Positions 35,780 to 44,748 of a stretch of 64,000 bases of DNA are shown here, in pieces (position 1 is the first letter of the stretch; each line of letters begins with the position of its first letter). The stretch is taken from assembly GCF_001477655.1 (NCBI RefSeq), contig NZ_CP011266.1, positions 1,038,001 to 1,102,000 of the forward strand, in the 5' to 3' direction. A program made the translations under genes and the position numbers. Below the pieces are notes generated by a model, which made no database searches, was not told where the DNA came from, and saw only the letters and a program-made list of their open reading frames with translations. The DNA comes from Methanobrevibacter millerae (lineage in GTDB: Archaea; Methanobacteriota; Methanobacteria; Methanobacteriales; Methanobacteriaceae).

Positions 35780-36115
35780 AACTGCCTTGTTTCCCCTTTC
35801 GCCGGTTCTAATTCTTATAACTTCTTCTACATCGGATACAAATATTTTACCGTCTCCAACTTCTCCCGTTCTTGCGCTATCAATTATGATATCTATAATT
35901 TCATCCAAATCTTCTTCTTTTACTATCAGTTCAACTCTTGTTTTTGGAATCAGATCAATACAGTAACTGGAACCTCTGTATGATTCTTTTATCCCTATTT
36001 GTCTTCCTCTTCCTTTTACGGTTGAAACATTCATTCCTTCACAACCGGCTGTTAAAAGGGCTGTTTTAACAAGTTCGAATCTTTCTTCACGTATGACCGC
36101 AATAATTCTTTTCAT
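35777..36115 (-). CDS. glnK: Nitrogen regulatory protein P-II (GlnK type)
   Basis: 112 aa PII trimer subunit. It begins KRIIAVIREERFELVKTAL. The T-loop region is GRGRQIGIKESYRGSSYCIDLIPK, and the ligand-binding C-terminal part TGEVGDGKIFVSDVEEVIRIRTGE is intact. GlnK senses 2-oxoglutarate and ATP/ADP and plugs the ammonium channel when nitrogen is sufficient. It lies 15 bases after amt in the same operon under a probable NrpR operator. Confidence 0.95.
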   Translation of the reverse strand: MKRIIAVIREERFELVKTALLTAGCEGMNVSTVKGRGRQIGIKESYRGSSYCIDLIPKTRVELIVKEEDLDEIIDIIIDSARTGEVGDGKIFVSDVEEVIRIRTGERGNKAV

Positions 36116-36130
36116 ATTATCTCCTCAAAT

Positions 36131-37339
36131 TTAAAGTCTGTATCCGGATTCCTCATGCAATGCAGTATCCAATCCAGTAATTTCTTCGTTGTCTTCCACT
36201 CTTAATCCTATAGTAATATCTAATGCTTTTGCTATTATTAAACTTACTGCAAACGTATATATTGCCGTTGCAACAACAGCTATAATCTGTATTGTCAACT
36301 GTCCGGGATTTCCGTAAAAGAGTCCTGCAACTCCGTTTATTGCAGGTGAAGCAAATAATCCTGTTGCTATCAGTCCCCATACTCCTGAAAGTCCGTGAAC
36401 TCCAAATACATCCAGTGCATCATCGTATCCGAATCTTGTTTTAAGGTTGTAGATTGCATAGTATGATATTAATGATGCTACAATACCGATTACTATTGAA
36501 CCTGAAAGGCCAACGAAACCTGCTGCAGGAGTAATTGCAACTAATCCTGCAACTGCACCAGTGATTGCACCTAAGACTGTTGGTTTTCCTACATTTATCG
36601 TATCTAAAATTACCCATGCAATCATTGCGGCTGCTGCTGCGGTATTTGATACAAGTATTGCTGAACCTGCCAGTCCGTTAGCTGCAAGTGCGGATCCTCC
36701 GTTGAATCCCATCCATCCGAACCACAGAAATCCTGCGCCTAAAATTGAATATCCCAGGTTATGTGGGAGAAGTGATGTATCTTTTCTTTTTCCGAGAATG
36801 AGTGCTAATGCAAGTGCTGAAAAACCGGAATTGACTTCTACAGCCACACCTCCTGCAAAATCTATTGCACCCATATTCATCAGCCATCCTCCACCCCATA
36901 TCCAGTGGCATACTGGGATGTATACAAGGCTAACCCATAATATGGTGAATATAATCCATGATTTGGTTTTCATTCTTCCGACTATTGAACCAGATACGAT
37001 TGCTGCAGTCAGTGCTGCAAAGGTTAGTTCAAATCCTGCAAATACGTATGTCGGTATAGTATCTGTCAGTGAATTTACTCCTATTCCTTCCATTAATAGA
37101 TTTTCCGGTATTCCTATAAATCCAAGCAAAGTTGATGATGAAAATGAAAGCTGATATCCGTATAGAATCCAAATTAGGCTAGCTATTGAAAAAGCTATTA
37201 ATGATAGAAACATTGTATTTAACACGTTTTTTCTTTTTGATAATCCTCCATAAAAAAATGCTATCCCTGGAATTGTCATTAGCAGAACCATTATTGTTGA
37301 AACGAGCATCCAGGCTGTATTTCCTGTACTTAAAACCAT
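36131..37339 (-). CDS. amt: Ammonium transporter Amt
   Basis: About 402 aa from ATG 37339. GTGAT lies four bases upstream, and the frame's further 14 codons would overlap the operator. Eleven membrane segments are expected. Amt motifs are present: [30 protein letters not shown], the pore-lining [19 protein letters not shown] (first histidine replaced by Glu as in some Amts), [16 protein letters not shown] and [13 protein letters not shown]. It imports ammonium under nitrogen limitation. The gene precedes glnK, the standard pairing. Confidence 0.94.
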   Translation of the reverse strand: MVLSTGNTAWMLVSTIMVLLMTIPGIAFFYGGLSKRKNVLNTMFLSLIAFSIASLIWILYGYQLSFSSSTLLGFIGIPENLLMEGIGVNSLTDTIPTYVFAGFELTFAALTAAIVSGSIVGRMKTKSWIIFTILWVSLVYIPVCHWIWGGGWLMNMGAIDFAGGVAVEVNSGFSALALALILGKRKDTSLLPHNLGYSILGAGFLWFGWMGFNGGSALAANGLAGSAILVSNTAAAAAMIAWVILDTINVGKPTVLGAITGAVAGLVAITPAAGFVGLSGSIVIGIVASLISYYAIYNLKTRFGYDDALDVFGVHGLSGVWGLIATGLFASPAINGVAGLFYGNPGQLTIQIIAVVATAIYTFAVSLIIAKALDITIGLRVEDNEEITGLDTALHEESGYRL

Positions 37340-37372
37340 AATTATCACAACATATATTAAGCTTCGGAAGGT

Positions 37373-37386
37373 GGAAGCCATCTTCC
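37373..37386. promoter_or_regulatory. NrpR operator (GGAA-N6-TTCC) of amt-glnK
   Basis: GGAAGCCATCTTCC matches exactly the NrpR consensus GGAAN6TTCC known from Methanococcus nitrogen genes. It is embedded in a wider palindrome TCGGAAG...CTTCCGA (37364-37388). It lies between the TATA box at 37411-37420 and the amt ATG at 37339, at or just after the expected transcription start, where bound NrpR would block transcription when nitrogen is plentiful. The nrpR gene itself is not in the window. Confidence 0.8.
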
Positions 37387-37410
37387 GACATAAAATATTT
37401 TGTAAAAACT

Positions 37411-37420
37411 ACTATATAAA
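37411..37420 (-). promoter_or_regulatory. TATA box of amt-glnK
   Basis: On the minus strand TTTATATAGT lies about 25 bases before the outer edge of the NrpR operator and about 75 before the ATG. It is the only good TATA match in the interval between amt and cobM. Confidence 0.6.
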
Positions 37421-37474
37421 TGTTAAATGTTTTTTAAAAATAATTAGAAAAATAAAAAATTGTTCAAAAAAGAG

Positions 37475-37497
37475 TTTTCCCTAAATGTTAGGGAAAA
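37475..37497 (-). terminator. Intrinsic-type terminator after cobM
   Basis: A perfect 10-bp stem TTTTCCCTAA / TTAGGGAAAA with a three-base loop lies five bases beyond the cobM stop. On the minus strand it is followed by CTCTTTTTT. It insulates cobM from the amt promoter. Confidence 0.7.
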
Positions 37498-37502
37498 TAA
37501 AT

Positions 37503-38255
37503 TTATCTGTATTCATGTTTGAAATTAGCATCATATAGCTTGGATGGTGTAAAGTCACCCGGGTCTAGGACATCTCCAACTACAATCATTGCAGTCTTCG
37601 TAATATTGGCATCTTTAACTTTGCCTGCAATATCCTTTAAGGTTCCTCTAATTATTTCCTGGTCTGGCCATGTTGCCTTTTTGACCACTGCCACTGGGGT
37701 GTCTTCAGTGTAGCCTTCAAGCAGTTCATCGACTACCTTGTCAATCATTGATATTCCAAGGAAAATGCACATTGTCGCATTATGTTTTGAAAAGCTTCTG
37801 ATGCTTTCCAGCTCTTTTTTGGGTGTTCTTCCGGCAGGCCGCGTAATGATGACACTTTGTGAAACTTCAGGAATTGTCAGCTCTGCTTCAAGAGCACTTG
37901 CCGTTCCAAATAATGAGCTTACTCCAGGAATTATTTCGTATTCAATGTTAAGTTTCTTCAATTCACGAATCTGTTCTCCAATAGCTCCGTATATTGCAGG
38001 ATCTCCAGTGTGAACACGTGCAACAAGCTTGTCTTCTTCAATTGCCTTTGCCATAATGTCAATGGTTTCTTCAAGATTCAAATAAGCACTATTGTGAACA
38101 TCGCAATTTTCTTTTCTTGGAGCCAATACATCTTTGTTAACAAGGGAACCTGCATAGATAATAACATCCGCTTTTTCAATAACTTTTCTTCCTTTAACTG
38201 TAATCAGATCAGGGTCCCCGGGGCCTGCTCCAATAAAAATAACTTTAACTGTCAT
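37503..38255 (-). CDS. cobM: Cobalt-precorrin-4 C11-methyltransferase
   Basis: 250 aa SAM-dependent uroporphyrin-III methylase-family enzyme. It begins VIFIGAGPGDPDLITVKG, then VIIYAGSLV, VARVHTGDPAIYGAIGEQ, EIIPGVSSLFGTASAL and VSQSVIITRPAGRTP, which are specific for CobM/CbiF. It adds the C11 methyl in corrin ring synthesis. Corrinoids are needed by methanogens for the Mtr methyltransferase and the methionine synthase. It appears to be a single-gene unit, with a TATA-like sequence (AATATATACTAG) close upstream and a terminator behind. Confidence 0.95.
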   Translation of the reverse strand: MTVKVIFIGAGPGDPDLITVKGRKVIEKADVIIYAGSLVNKDVLAPRKENCDVHNSAYLNLEETIDIMAKAIEEDKLVARVHTGDPAIYGAIGEQIRELKKLNIEYEIIPGVSSLFGTASALEAELTIPEVSQSVIITRPAGRTPKKELESIRSFSKHNATMCIFLGISMIDKVVDELLEGYTEDTPVAVVKKATWPDQEIIRGTLKDIAGKVKDANITKTAMIVVGDVLDPGDFTPSKLYDANFKHEYR

Positions 38256-38302
38256 AAATATTGTTTTATTTAATCTAGTATATATTTATTGTCTGGGATA
38301 AT

Positions 38303-38343
38303 TTTACTCATTAAAGACATTATTGCCTTTAAAAATGAGTAAA
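38303..38343. promoter_or_regulatory. Large dyad between cobM and the pilin-like genes
   Basis: TTTACTCATT pairs with AATGAGTAAA (10 bp, perfect), and inside it AAAG pairs with CTTT across ten bases. The dyad lies 31 bases before the ATG of the first pilin-like gene. It could be an operator or a 5' leader hairpin. It has none of the conserved elements of a cobalamin riboswitch. The pairing is seen; its role is unknown. Confidence 0.4.
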
Positions 38344-38373
38344 TTTTATTAATTTTAAAGATAACTTAAAATT

Positions 38374-38769
38374 ATGGACAATCAAGGTTTCATATCTGTA
38401 GAATTTTTATTTTCATTATTTATCATATTAATAGTGGCTACTGGATTGATTGTTTATTCTCAAAATACTATCAATTCCAGTTTAAATATTGAATCTGAGT
38501 TTAACCACAGGCTGATTCTGGATGATGTAGCAAATACACTCAATCAGGTTGATTCCAATGGTGAATTTTATTCAAAATATATAAAATTACCCAAAACCAA
38601 TAAAAATTATGTGCTGATATTGGAAAAGAATAAATTGACTATAGAATATGATGATAAAAAAGGTGAAATGGCGGTTCCTTTTATTGAACCATATTCAACC
38701 TATAAAATGTATCCTGGCCGTATATATCTAATAGAAAAAACACATGAGGGGAAAATTTTGATAAAATGA
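38374..38769 (+). CDS. Pilin-like protein with class III signal peptide (first of two)
   Basis: 131 aa. The N-terminus NQGFISVEFLFSLFIILIVATG fits archaeal type IV pilins: a short leader, glutamate at position +5 after the cleavage glycine/glutamine region, then a hydrophobic helix. The remaining 100 residues have no recognised domain. Such proteins are processed by prepilin peptidases and assembled by a PilB/PilC-type machine elsewhere in the genome. The last codons overlap the start of the next gene. Confidence 0.65.
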   Translation: MDNQGFISVEFLFSLFIILIVATGLIVYSQNTINSSLNIESEFNHRLILDDVANTLNQVDSNGEFYSKYIKLPKTNKNYVLILEKNKLTIEYDDKKGEMAVPFIEPYSTYKMYPGRIYLIEKTHEGKILIK

Positions 38770-39266
38770 TTCTTGAAAGTAGAGGACAGATAAGTGCAGA
38801 ATATTTGCTGCTGTTAGGTTCATTGATTGTTATTTTGATGATTTCTATATCTTTTATAGCATCCCAAAATGAACTGACAATGGCAATGGTGGCAGCAAGA
38901 AGTGGAGTGAATGAAGGAAGCCTTTATGCATCTAGTGCAATCTACCCGTCGGATACATTCAACGACTATTCCAAAAAGGGCTATGAAATTTTAATTCCAT
39001 CTTCGGTTGAAATAGTAAATATCAGCTATACTGATATGGGTCATGACCCAAACTTTGACAAGCAGAAAATTCAATTCATGGTTTATGCCCATTCATCAAA
39101 GGAGTTGGATAAAAAAGAACTTGATTCTATAGGTGACCGGATAAATTATAATTTGAGAAAATCCCTAGCTCTGACTTTTGAGACTGCCGGTTCAACAAAC
39201 AAACTTTTCAATCCGGTTTTTTCAAAGCATTATATTTTCACAACAGCAAATGTTAAATGGATTTAG
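38766..39266 (+). CDS. Pilin-like protein with class III signal peptide (DUF361 type)
   Basis: 166 aa. SRGQISAEYLLLLGSLIVILM is the QxSxEY-type class III signal peptide (DUF361), processed by the EppA peptidase in methanogens. The mature part is predicted mostly beta and has no known domain. The ATG overlaps the preceding stop as ATGA, so both proteins are made in fixed ratio and may form a minor pilin pair. It is followed after 26 bases by an unrelated CMD-family gene. Confidence 0.75.
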   Translation: MILESRGQISAEYLLLLGSLIVILMISISFIASQNELTMAMVAARSGVNEGSLYASSAIYPSDTFNDYSKKGYEILIPSSVEIVNISYTDMGHDPNFDKQKIQFMVYAHSSKELDKKELDSIGDRINYNLRKSLALTFETAGSTNKLFNPVFSKHYIFTTANVKWI

Positions 39267-39292
39267 AATATATAATTTAGTAGGTGTAAAAT

Positions 39293-39676
39293 ATGGAAGA
39301 CAGATTTGAAAAAGGCATGAACATATTAAAAATCACAAATGAGGAAACTATTGAAGACATATTTAAAGAGCTTGAGGATATCGCTCCTGATTTAGGACGT
39401 TTCATTGTTGAATTTCCATACTCAGAAATTTATACAAGAAAAGAAGTTGATTTGAAAACTCGGGAGTTATGTACTGTAGCTGCATTGACCGCTATTGGAA
39501 CAATTCCTCAGCTTAAGGACCATATCAATGCTGCTTTGGCTGTTGGAAATACTCCCCGTGAAATTGTTGAAATTATAATGCAGATGTCTGCTTATGCAGG
39601 TTTTCCAAAGGCTATTAATGGTATAATGGCAGCAAAAGAGGTTTTTAAACAAAAAGACTTGCTTCCAGTGGAGTGA
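39293..39676 (+). CDS. Carboxymuconolactone decarboxylase (CMD) family protein
   Basis: 127 aa, all-helical. The core is [54 protein letters not shown], very close to the standard CMD pattern. A single cysteine replaces the CxxC pair of the AhpD peroxidase branch, so a peroxidase role is unlikely. Members in methanogens are uncharacterised. AGGTG stands upstream. A small hypothetical gene follows four bases later. Confidence 0.88.
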   Translation: MEDRFEKGMNILKITNEETIEDIFKELEDIAPDLGRFIVEFPYSEIYTRKEVDLKTRELCTVAALTAIGTIPQLKDHINAALAVGNTPREIVEIIMQMSAYAGFPKAINGIMAAKEVFKQKDLLPVE

Positions 39677-39680
39677 ATTT

Positions 39681-40049
39681 ATGTATTCTGAAGAAGAAAA
39701 GAAAACATTGATGAAAGAGCTTAAGGAAATGGAATCACTTAAGGTGGATACAGGAAGTGAAGGTGAAATCCTGCAGAATGACATTATTGACTTTATCACT
39801 GAAGGCAATGGAGATAAATATGATTTGATTTCAAGAATAGAACTGTTCACATATGCTTTCAAGTTGTTTTCTAGAAAAGAAGTAACTTTAAGTGATAATC
39901 AATTTATTGTATATTTAAATGATTCTATTTTGGATTATGAAAAAATTGAATTGATAAAAAAAGATTTTAATAAATTTGAACTGGTTATAGAAGCGGTTGA
40001 AGATAATAATGAAATATTGATAAATTTGAATTTTACATATCATTATTAA
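39681..40049 (+). CDS. Hypothetical protein
   Basis: 122 aa, acidic, no signal peptide or membrane segment. The N-terminal half looks helical and charged (SEEEKKTLMKELKEMESLK). The C-terminal part alternates hydrophobic and acidic residues as in beta strands. I recognise no family. It is coupled to the CMD gene (GTGAATTTATG) and overlaps the stop of the convergent tatD by four bases. Confidence 0.6.
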   Translation: MYSEEEKKTLMKELKEMESLKVDTGSEGEILQNDIIDFITEGNGDKYDLISRIELFTYAFKLFSRKEVTLSDNQFIVYLNDSILDYEKIELIKKDFNKFELVIEAVEDNNEILINLNFTYHY

Positions 40050-40807
40050 ATTTTAAAAACTTTTCTTGCATTGTTGGTAGTAATGCTATCAACAGTTTCT
40101 ATATCTTCATTTTGAATTTCAGCTATTTTTTTAACTGCCTTGACTACATTTGCAGGTTCATTTCTCTCTTCTTTTGTCATGGCTAAATAAGGACTGTCAG
40201 TTTCAGTTAATATGTGGTCGAGAGAAATGTTTTTGATTAATTCCTGATGTGCTTTTGAGTAGCAGAGCATTGTAGAAAAGCTCATGAAGTAATTGTCCTT
40301 TTCCATTATTCTTCTGGCAGTTTTTAAACTTCCGCTGTAGCAGTGAAATATTACATATGGAATATCCTCATAGTCAAGCACGATATTCAGCGCTTTTTTT
40401 TCACAGTCCCTTACATGCATAAGCAACGGAACCTTATAATCGTTAGCTATTTCAATAAAGCTCAAAAAGATTTCTTTCTGTTTTTCACGTAATGCCTTAT
40501 CCTTGACGTAAAAATAGTCCATTCCCACTTCTCCAATTGCAACAATGTTATTGATGTTATCAATCAGATGGGTGTGTGCCTGTTTCAATTCTTCATCACT
40601 ACAATTCTGTGAAGATACTGGGTGATAGCCAAAAGACGGATAGATAAATCCTTCATATTTTGAACATAAATTCAAAACTCCTTGATTACTTTCATATCCT
40701 ATTCCAGATACTATTACTGCATCCAATTTGTCTTTTGCACGGGCAATGACTTCACTACGGTCTTTATCATATTCTTCAAAGTCAATATGGCAATGTGTAT
40801 CTATCAT
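40046..40807 (-). CDS. tatD: TatD family metal-dependent hydrolase (DNase)
   Basis: 253 aa TIM barrel. The metal ligands appear in order: MIDTHCHIDF (HxH), VGEVGMDYF (Glu), LMHVRD (His), IFHCYSG (His) and LTETDSPYL (Asp). TatD proteins are Mg-dependent 3'-5' exonucleases with roles in DNA repair or decay. It starts three bases after the uppS stop on the same strand, so they share a message. Confidence 0.92.
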   Translation of the reverse strand: MIDTHCHIDFEEYDKDRSEVIARAKDKLDAVIVSGIGYESNQGVLNLCSKYEGFIYPSFGYHPVSSQNCSDEELKQAHTHLIDNINNIVAIGEVGMDYFYVKDKALREKQKEIFLSFIEIANDYKVPLLMHVRDCEKKALNIVLDYEDIPYVIFHCYSGSLKTARRIMEKDNYFMSFSTMLCYSKAHQELIKNISLDHILTETDSPYLAMTKEERNEPANVVKAVKKIAEIQNEDIETVDSITTNNARKVFKI

Positions 40808-40810
40808 TTC

Positions 40811-41575
40811 TTATACTCCAAATCTTCTTTCTCTTGCCTGGTATGACCTTATAGCCCTTAAAAAATCAACTTTTCTCAGTTCAGGCCATAATGTTTCACA
40901 GAAGTACAGCTCTGAATATGATGATTGCCATAACAGGAATCCGCTTAGGCGTTCTTCACCGCTGGTTCTTATGATAAGATTCGGATCATCGATTCCTTCG
41001 GTGTAGAGGTTTTTGCTAACCAATTCCTCATCAACATCATCGACTGTAATCTTTCCTTCCTGAACGTCTTTGATAATCTTTTTGAATGAATCGATAATTT
41101 CAAGTCTTCCATCATAACCGATAGCCAAGTTTAAGAATCTTTTATTGTAATTTTTTGTAGCCTCTTCAGCTTCGTCTATAGCTTCTTTCACGTCATCTGG
41201 AAGAAGTTCAGTTCTTCCGACAACTTTGACCCTAACTTCATTTTTATGGATTTTTTCATGGTCTACTAATCTTTTGAAGTTAATTACAAAAAGCCTCATC
41301 AATCCTTCAACTTCATTTTGTGGTCTATTGAAGTTTTCAGTTGAAAATGCATATACTGTAATTATTTCAATTCCAAGTTCAATGCTCCAGTCCAAAACAT
41401 TTTCTAAAGTATCTACTCCAAGCTCATGACCTTTAATGACATCTATATTTCCTTGGAGTTTGGCAAACCTTCTGTTACCGTCCATAATGATAGCTACATG
41501 TTTCGGCATTTTATTTGGATCCAAGTCCCTTGATATGTACCAATCATATAGTCTATAAATTATATTTTCTCCCAT
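40811..41575 (-). CDS. uppS: cis-Prenyltransferase (polyprenyl diphosphate synthase)
   Basis: 254 aa. [14 protein letters not shown] carries the catalytic aspartate. [17 protein letters not shown] and the C-terminal [31 protein letters not shown] complete the UppS family pattern. It condenses isopentenyl units in cis to make the lipid carrier for pseudomurein precursors and protein N-glycosylation. Length is normal. It precedes tatD in a two-gene operon. Confidence 0.94.
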   Translation of the reverse strand: MGENIIYRLYDWYISRDLDPNKMPKHVAIIMDGNRRFAKLQGNIDVIKGHELGVDTLENVLDWSIELGIEIITVYAFSTENFNRPQNEVEGLMRLFVINFKRLVDHEKIHKNEVRVKVVGRTELLPDDVKEAIDEAEEATKNYNKRFLNLAIGYDGRLEIIDSFKKIIKDVQEGKITVDDVDEELVSKNLYTEGIDDPNLIIRTSGEERLSGFLLWQSSYSELYFCETLWPELRKVDFLRAIRSYQARERRFGV

Positions 41576-41624
41576 TTGTATTACCCGAAAGTTGTTATTA
41601 TATAATATATGTTATTTGTTGTTT

Positions 41625-42341
41625 TTAAATATTGGCTAATTTGTATGCTAATTTCAAGCTTCTCAAATATCCATTTGTATTTTGGTCACGGCTTGTGTCA
41701 ATGTAAATGCTGTTTATACCAAAGGTAACAGCTCCACAGCTTGGCCAGGAATTTACTAAAACCAATGTTCTAAATATTATGTTCCCTATAATTCCATCAG
41801 GAGCTATTATAACATTACATTTATCTTTTATAGCTTTTTCAATCAGAATATAATGGTTTTTCACTTCAAAATCACTATTCTTTCTAATCAAATCAGTTAA
41901 CATTTCACTTTCATCGATGGATTGGGATATTTCCTCACTTCTTCCATAATCTCCCTTTCTACCGGATGCCATAACTGCAATTTTTGGCTTTTTGGATTGC
42001 TTTTTTAGAAATTCTCCACAATGTATGGCTATTTTCAGCTTGTCCTCAAGTGTTGTTCCCTCATCAATTCCGACTGGAGTCAGGAGAAATTCAACATTGT
42101 TGCCGTTGACATATGTTGCTCTGGATATGTCGCTGAATTTAGCATTAAGCTGTTTCATGACACTTGATGCAGGCAAAGATCCTCTTATTACTGCATCTAC
42201 TTTTTCATTTAATATTGCATTGACCAAATCGTTGTCATTGTCAGCCAGTTCTATTTCAACATCATCTTTTTCTTGTTTAAAAATTTCGCATGCTTGGATA
42301 ATGTCTTTGTTTTTTCCTATTCCGACAGTAATTTTTATCAT
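41625..42341 (-). CDS. mtxX: MtxX-type methanogenesis marker protein 4
   Basis: 238 aa. It resembles the phosphate acetyl/butyryltransferase fold (KITVGIGKNKDIIQACEIF; VDAVIRGSLPAS; IAVMASGRKGDYGRS; IAPDGIIGNIIFRTLVLVNSWPSCGAVTFG) in the form annotated as MtxX/methanogenesis marker 4. It occurs in nearly all methanogens; the function is not settled. It is divergent from a small winged-helix regulator across about 150 bases of promoter DNA. Confidence 0.8.
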   Translation of the reverse strand: MIKITVGIGKNKDIIQACEIFKQEKDDVEIELADNDNDLVNAILNEKVDAVIRGSLPASSVMKQLNAKFSDISRATYVNGNNVEFLLTPVGIDEGTTLEDKLKIAIHCGEFLKKQSKKPKIAVMASGRKGDYGRSEEISQSIDESEMLTDLIRKNSDFEVKNHYILIEKAIKDKCNVIIAPDGIIGNIIFRTLVLVNSWPSCGAVTFGINSIYIDTSRDQNTNGYLRSLKLAYKLANI

Positions 42342-42488
42342 TAATATTAATTGTGCCTAAAATGTTATTTATATATTATTCCATTTTTCTTTTTAATTTT
42401 GCATTATTATTATTGAACATATCTGTGCAATGAATTAAAATTACTCAAAATTGTACAATAAATTTAATATACTATAAATATTATAATA

Positions 42489-42767
42489 ATGTTTATGAAA
42501 GAGGAAGAAATTTTACATTCATTAGGTTATGTGATGGCATCATCATACAGGCTCAGTGTTATAAAATATATAGGCAATGGTGTAAAAATACCATCAGACA
42601 TTGCAAAAAAAATAGGTGTTAGAACAAATCATATATCAAATGTTTTAGCTGATTTAAAAGAAAATGGTTTGGTTGTTTGTTTAAACGAAGATGCCCATAA
42701 AGGTAGATTATATAAAAATACTGAATTATCATTAGAGATTTTAAAATATTTAAAAGAAATGGATTAA
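42489..42767 (+). CDS. Small winged-helix transcriptional regulator
   Basis: 92 aa (or 90 from ATG 42495, which lacks an obvious ribosome binding site too). SSYRLSVIKYIGNGVKIPSDIAKKIGVRTNHISNVLADLKENGLVVCLNE is an ArsR/MarR-like winged helix with the wing in HKGRLYKNTEL. A TATA-like ATATACTATAAATATT lies close upstream, so the message may be nearly leaderless. Targets are unknown; divergent mtxX and the convergent cyclic-DPG synthetase are the immediate neighbours. Confidence 0.8.
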   Translation: MFMKEEEILHSLGYVMASSYRLSVIKYIGNGVKIPSDIAKKIGVRTNHISNVLADLKENGLVVCLNEDAHKGRLYKNTELSLEILKYLKEMD

Positions 42768-42787
42768 AAAAATAAAAAAGTATATGA

Positions 42788-44158
42788 TTAGTTAAAATCA
42801 TCAATAGCATTATTTACCAATTCAATAACACTATCTCCTAAATCAGGATACTTATCGCTTATGGCTATTGGAATGTTATCACAGTATACCACTTCAAGAC
42901 CTGCATTGATTGCATCTTTTGTTGCTACATCTACAGCAGCGGCTTTAAGTTCGGTTAACATCACATCAGCCTTATCCATATACTTTTCCATATCTTCTTT
43001 TAAAAGTGGTCTGTTGGATAAGTGGGATGTGGTTCCAACAACTTCACATGAATATTTTTCTTCTAAATAATCAACTAATTTGTCTTTTACTTCTTCAGGA
43101 GCTGTTGTTGCAAACAGTACTTTTTTACCTGAAATGTCTTCTAACGGTTTAGGTCTAAACACTGTAGAAATTACGGTCGCATCAGGATTTATTTCACTGA
43201 TGAATTTCTCAATTTCAGCTATTTTTTCTTTGCTTGCCATAGGCTCTTCACACATGGTTAATATAATTAAATCACCTAGTGAAATTCTATATGGCCCAAA
43301 ATATGTTGTTAAATTGCTTGTAGGTTGGTTTGCTCCAATCAACACTATTTTTTTATTTGTCTTAATTGGTGGTATAGCAGCTCCACTTCCTTCAAATATT
43401 GCAAATTTGGAGTCTACTTTGTTAGCTAGTATTGCACCTTTTTTCATATTTGTTAAAAAGACTTCACCTGCCATACCTCCACCACAGCGTCTGCATCCTA
43501 TTGTCAATATTCTGCTCATCAACGCATCTTCCCAATGATCGCTTGCAGCATGAACTCCTTTCTGTGATTGCTCTAGTAAAAATTCTGCAGAAATTTCAAG
43601 CTCTTCTCCATGAACGATTTCAGGTTCTTCAGGACCTCCTCTTCCCATAGCTATAACACATGGTTCATAACCTTTTTTATCGATTAATCTGGAGACAAAA
43701 CCTGAAACAGCTGTTTTTCCAATACGTTTTCCGGTTCCTAAAATTGTGATGGATGGCTTTTTCATAACGTCATATTCACTGTGAGGTTCAAATTTAAAGT
43801 CCGGACCTTGGTATGTAATTCCTTCATTCAAAACTTTGCATGCTATTTTGAATCTTTTAGGATAATCCAGGATAGGCTCATCACTTAAATCCATTACCGT
43901 ATCAATGTCATATTCTCTAATCATGTCCACGATAATGTCATAAGGTATATCCTTATCTTTAGCAAATTGAACTGGGACGCCTAACACTTCTGAGTATGAC
44001 TCTTCACTATCATCTCTTAATTTTTCAGTTCCGCCAATAAAAACAACAGCGGTTATGTCAATATGCTCTAAATTGTTTAAGGTATCTATTGCTTCTTGTG
44101 TGACTGGCAGGTAATGTTCACCATCAACAAGGCAAAGTGTTTTGATTAAGTTAGTCAT
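42788..44158 (-). CDS. cpgS: Cyclic 2,3-diphosphoglycerate synthetase
   Basis: 456 aa. A helical and Rossmann-like N-terminal half ([17 protein letters not shown]) is followed by a P-loop ATP-binding domain [18 protein letters not shown] near residue 134, and conserved [23 protein letters not shown] and [10 protein letters not shown]. It closes 2,3-diphosphoglycerate into the cyclic form that Methanobacteriales accumulate as phosphate/carbon store and protein stabiliser. Length fits the family. The gene seems monocistronic. Confidence 0.93.
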   Translation of the reverse strand: MTNLIKTLCLVDGEHYLPVTQEAIDTLNNLEHIDITAVVFIGGTEKLRDDSEESYSEVLGVPVQFAKDKDIPYDIIVDMIREYDIDTVMDLSDEPILDYPKRFKIACKVLNEGITYQGPDFKFEPHSEYDVMKKPSITILGTGKRIGKTAVSGFVSRLIDKKGYEPCVIAMGRGGPEEPEIVHGEELEISAEFLLEQSQKGVHAASDHWEDALMSRILTIGCRRCGGGMAGEVFLTNMKKGAILANKVDSKFAIFEGSGAAIPPIKTNKKIVLIGANQPTSNLTTYFGPYRISLGDLIILTMCEEPMASKEKIAEIEKFISEINPDATVISTVFRPKPLEDISGKKVLFATTAPEEVKDKLVDYLEEKYSCEVVGTTSHLSNRPLLKEDMEKYMDKADVMLTELKAAAVDVATKDAINAGLEVVYCDNIPIAISDKYPDLGDSVIELVNNAIDDFN

Positions 44159-44228
44159 GATTAATTATTTTTAGATGGTATTATTAAAATATGTTGGTGG
44201 CTAATTAAAAAAGAGTAGTTAAAGAAAA

Positions 44229-44516
44229 TTAAGCTATGTTAATTTCTTTTTCTGAACGGGTAACTAAATCTGCTAAAGAATTACGTACATTATCTGGAAT
44301 GGAATGATTGTCTTTATCAGCAATTACCTCAGATATAATTTTACAAAGGACAAAAATTGCATGTTTATGTTCAGCTTTAGTTTTATGGATATGATGCGGA
44401 CTTATTTTTAGAGATATATATTCGCTGCAATCGTTAGAAATTTGATTATCTTCTTCTAAATATTTTAAAACATAAACCAAAAATTGATGTAATTGTATCA
44501 TTTCATCTTTATACAT
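44229..44516 (-). CDS. UPF0058 family protein
   Basis: 95 aa small helical protein. YKDEMIQLHQFLVYVLKYLE and SPHHIHKTKAEHKHAIFVLCKIISE are the family signature, with many histidines that could bind metal. It is found across euryarchaea, function unknown. It is followed upstream by about 230 AT-rich bases with no gene. Confidence 0.88.
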   Translation of the reverse strand: MYKDEMIQLHQFLVYVLKYLEEDNQISNDCSEYISLKISPHHIHKTKAEHKHAIFVLCKIISEVIADKDNHSIPDNVRNSLADLVTRSEKEINIA

Positions 44517-44748
44517 AATAACCTAACCTATATGTTAATTAATTCTAAATATTATTTGAATTAATTATGATTTCAATCTCCTAAAATTATGAATATTATT
44601 AATATTATTTTTAATCATATTTAAATATGAGCATAAAAGTAACTTATTTTTTCATTTTTTTGTTTTCATTACTGTTATGAATATTATTGATTAATGCAAA
44701 TTCTATTTTTTTTAATTTAATGCTTGATGTTAAACTTTTTTTGAAAAG

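Noticed and set aside
37340-37381. Extra 14 N-terminal codons of amt
   Set aside because: They would translate across the NrpR operator and lack a ribosome binding site, while ATG 37339 has one.
38256-38373. Possible cobalamin riboswitch upstream of cobM
   Set aside because: The visible dyad lies 48 bases upstream of cobM, has none of the conserved B12-box sequences, and the interval is too short for the riboswitch.
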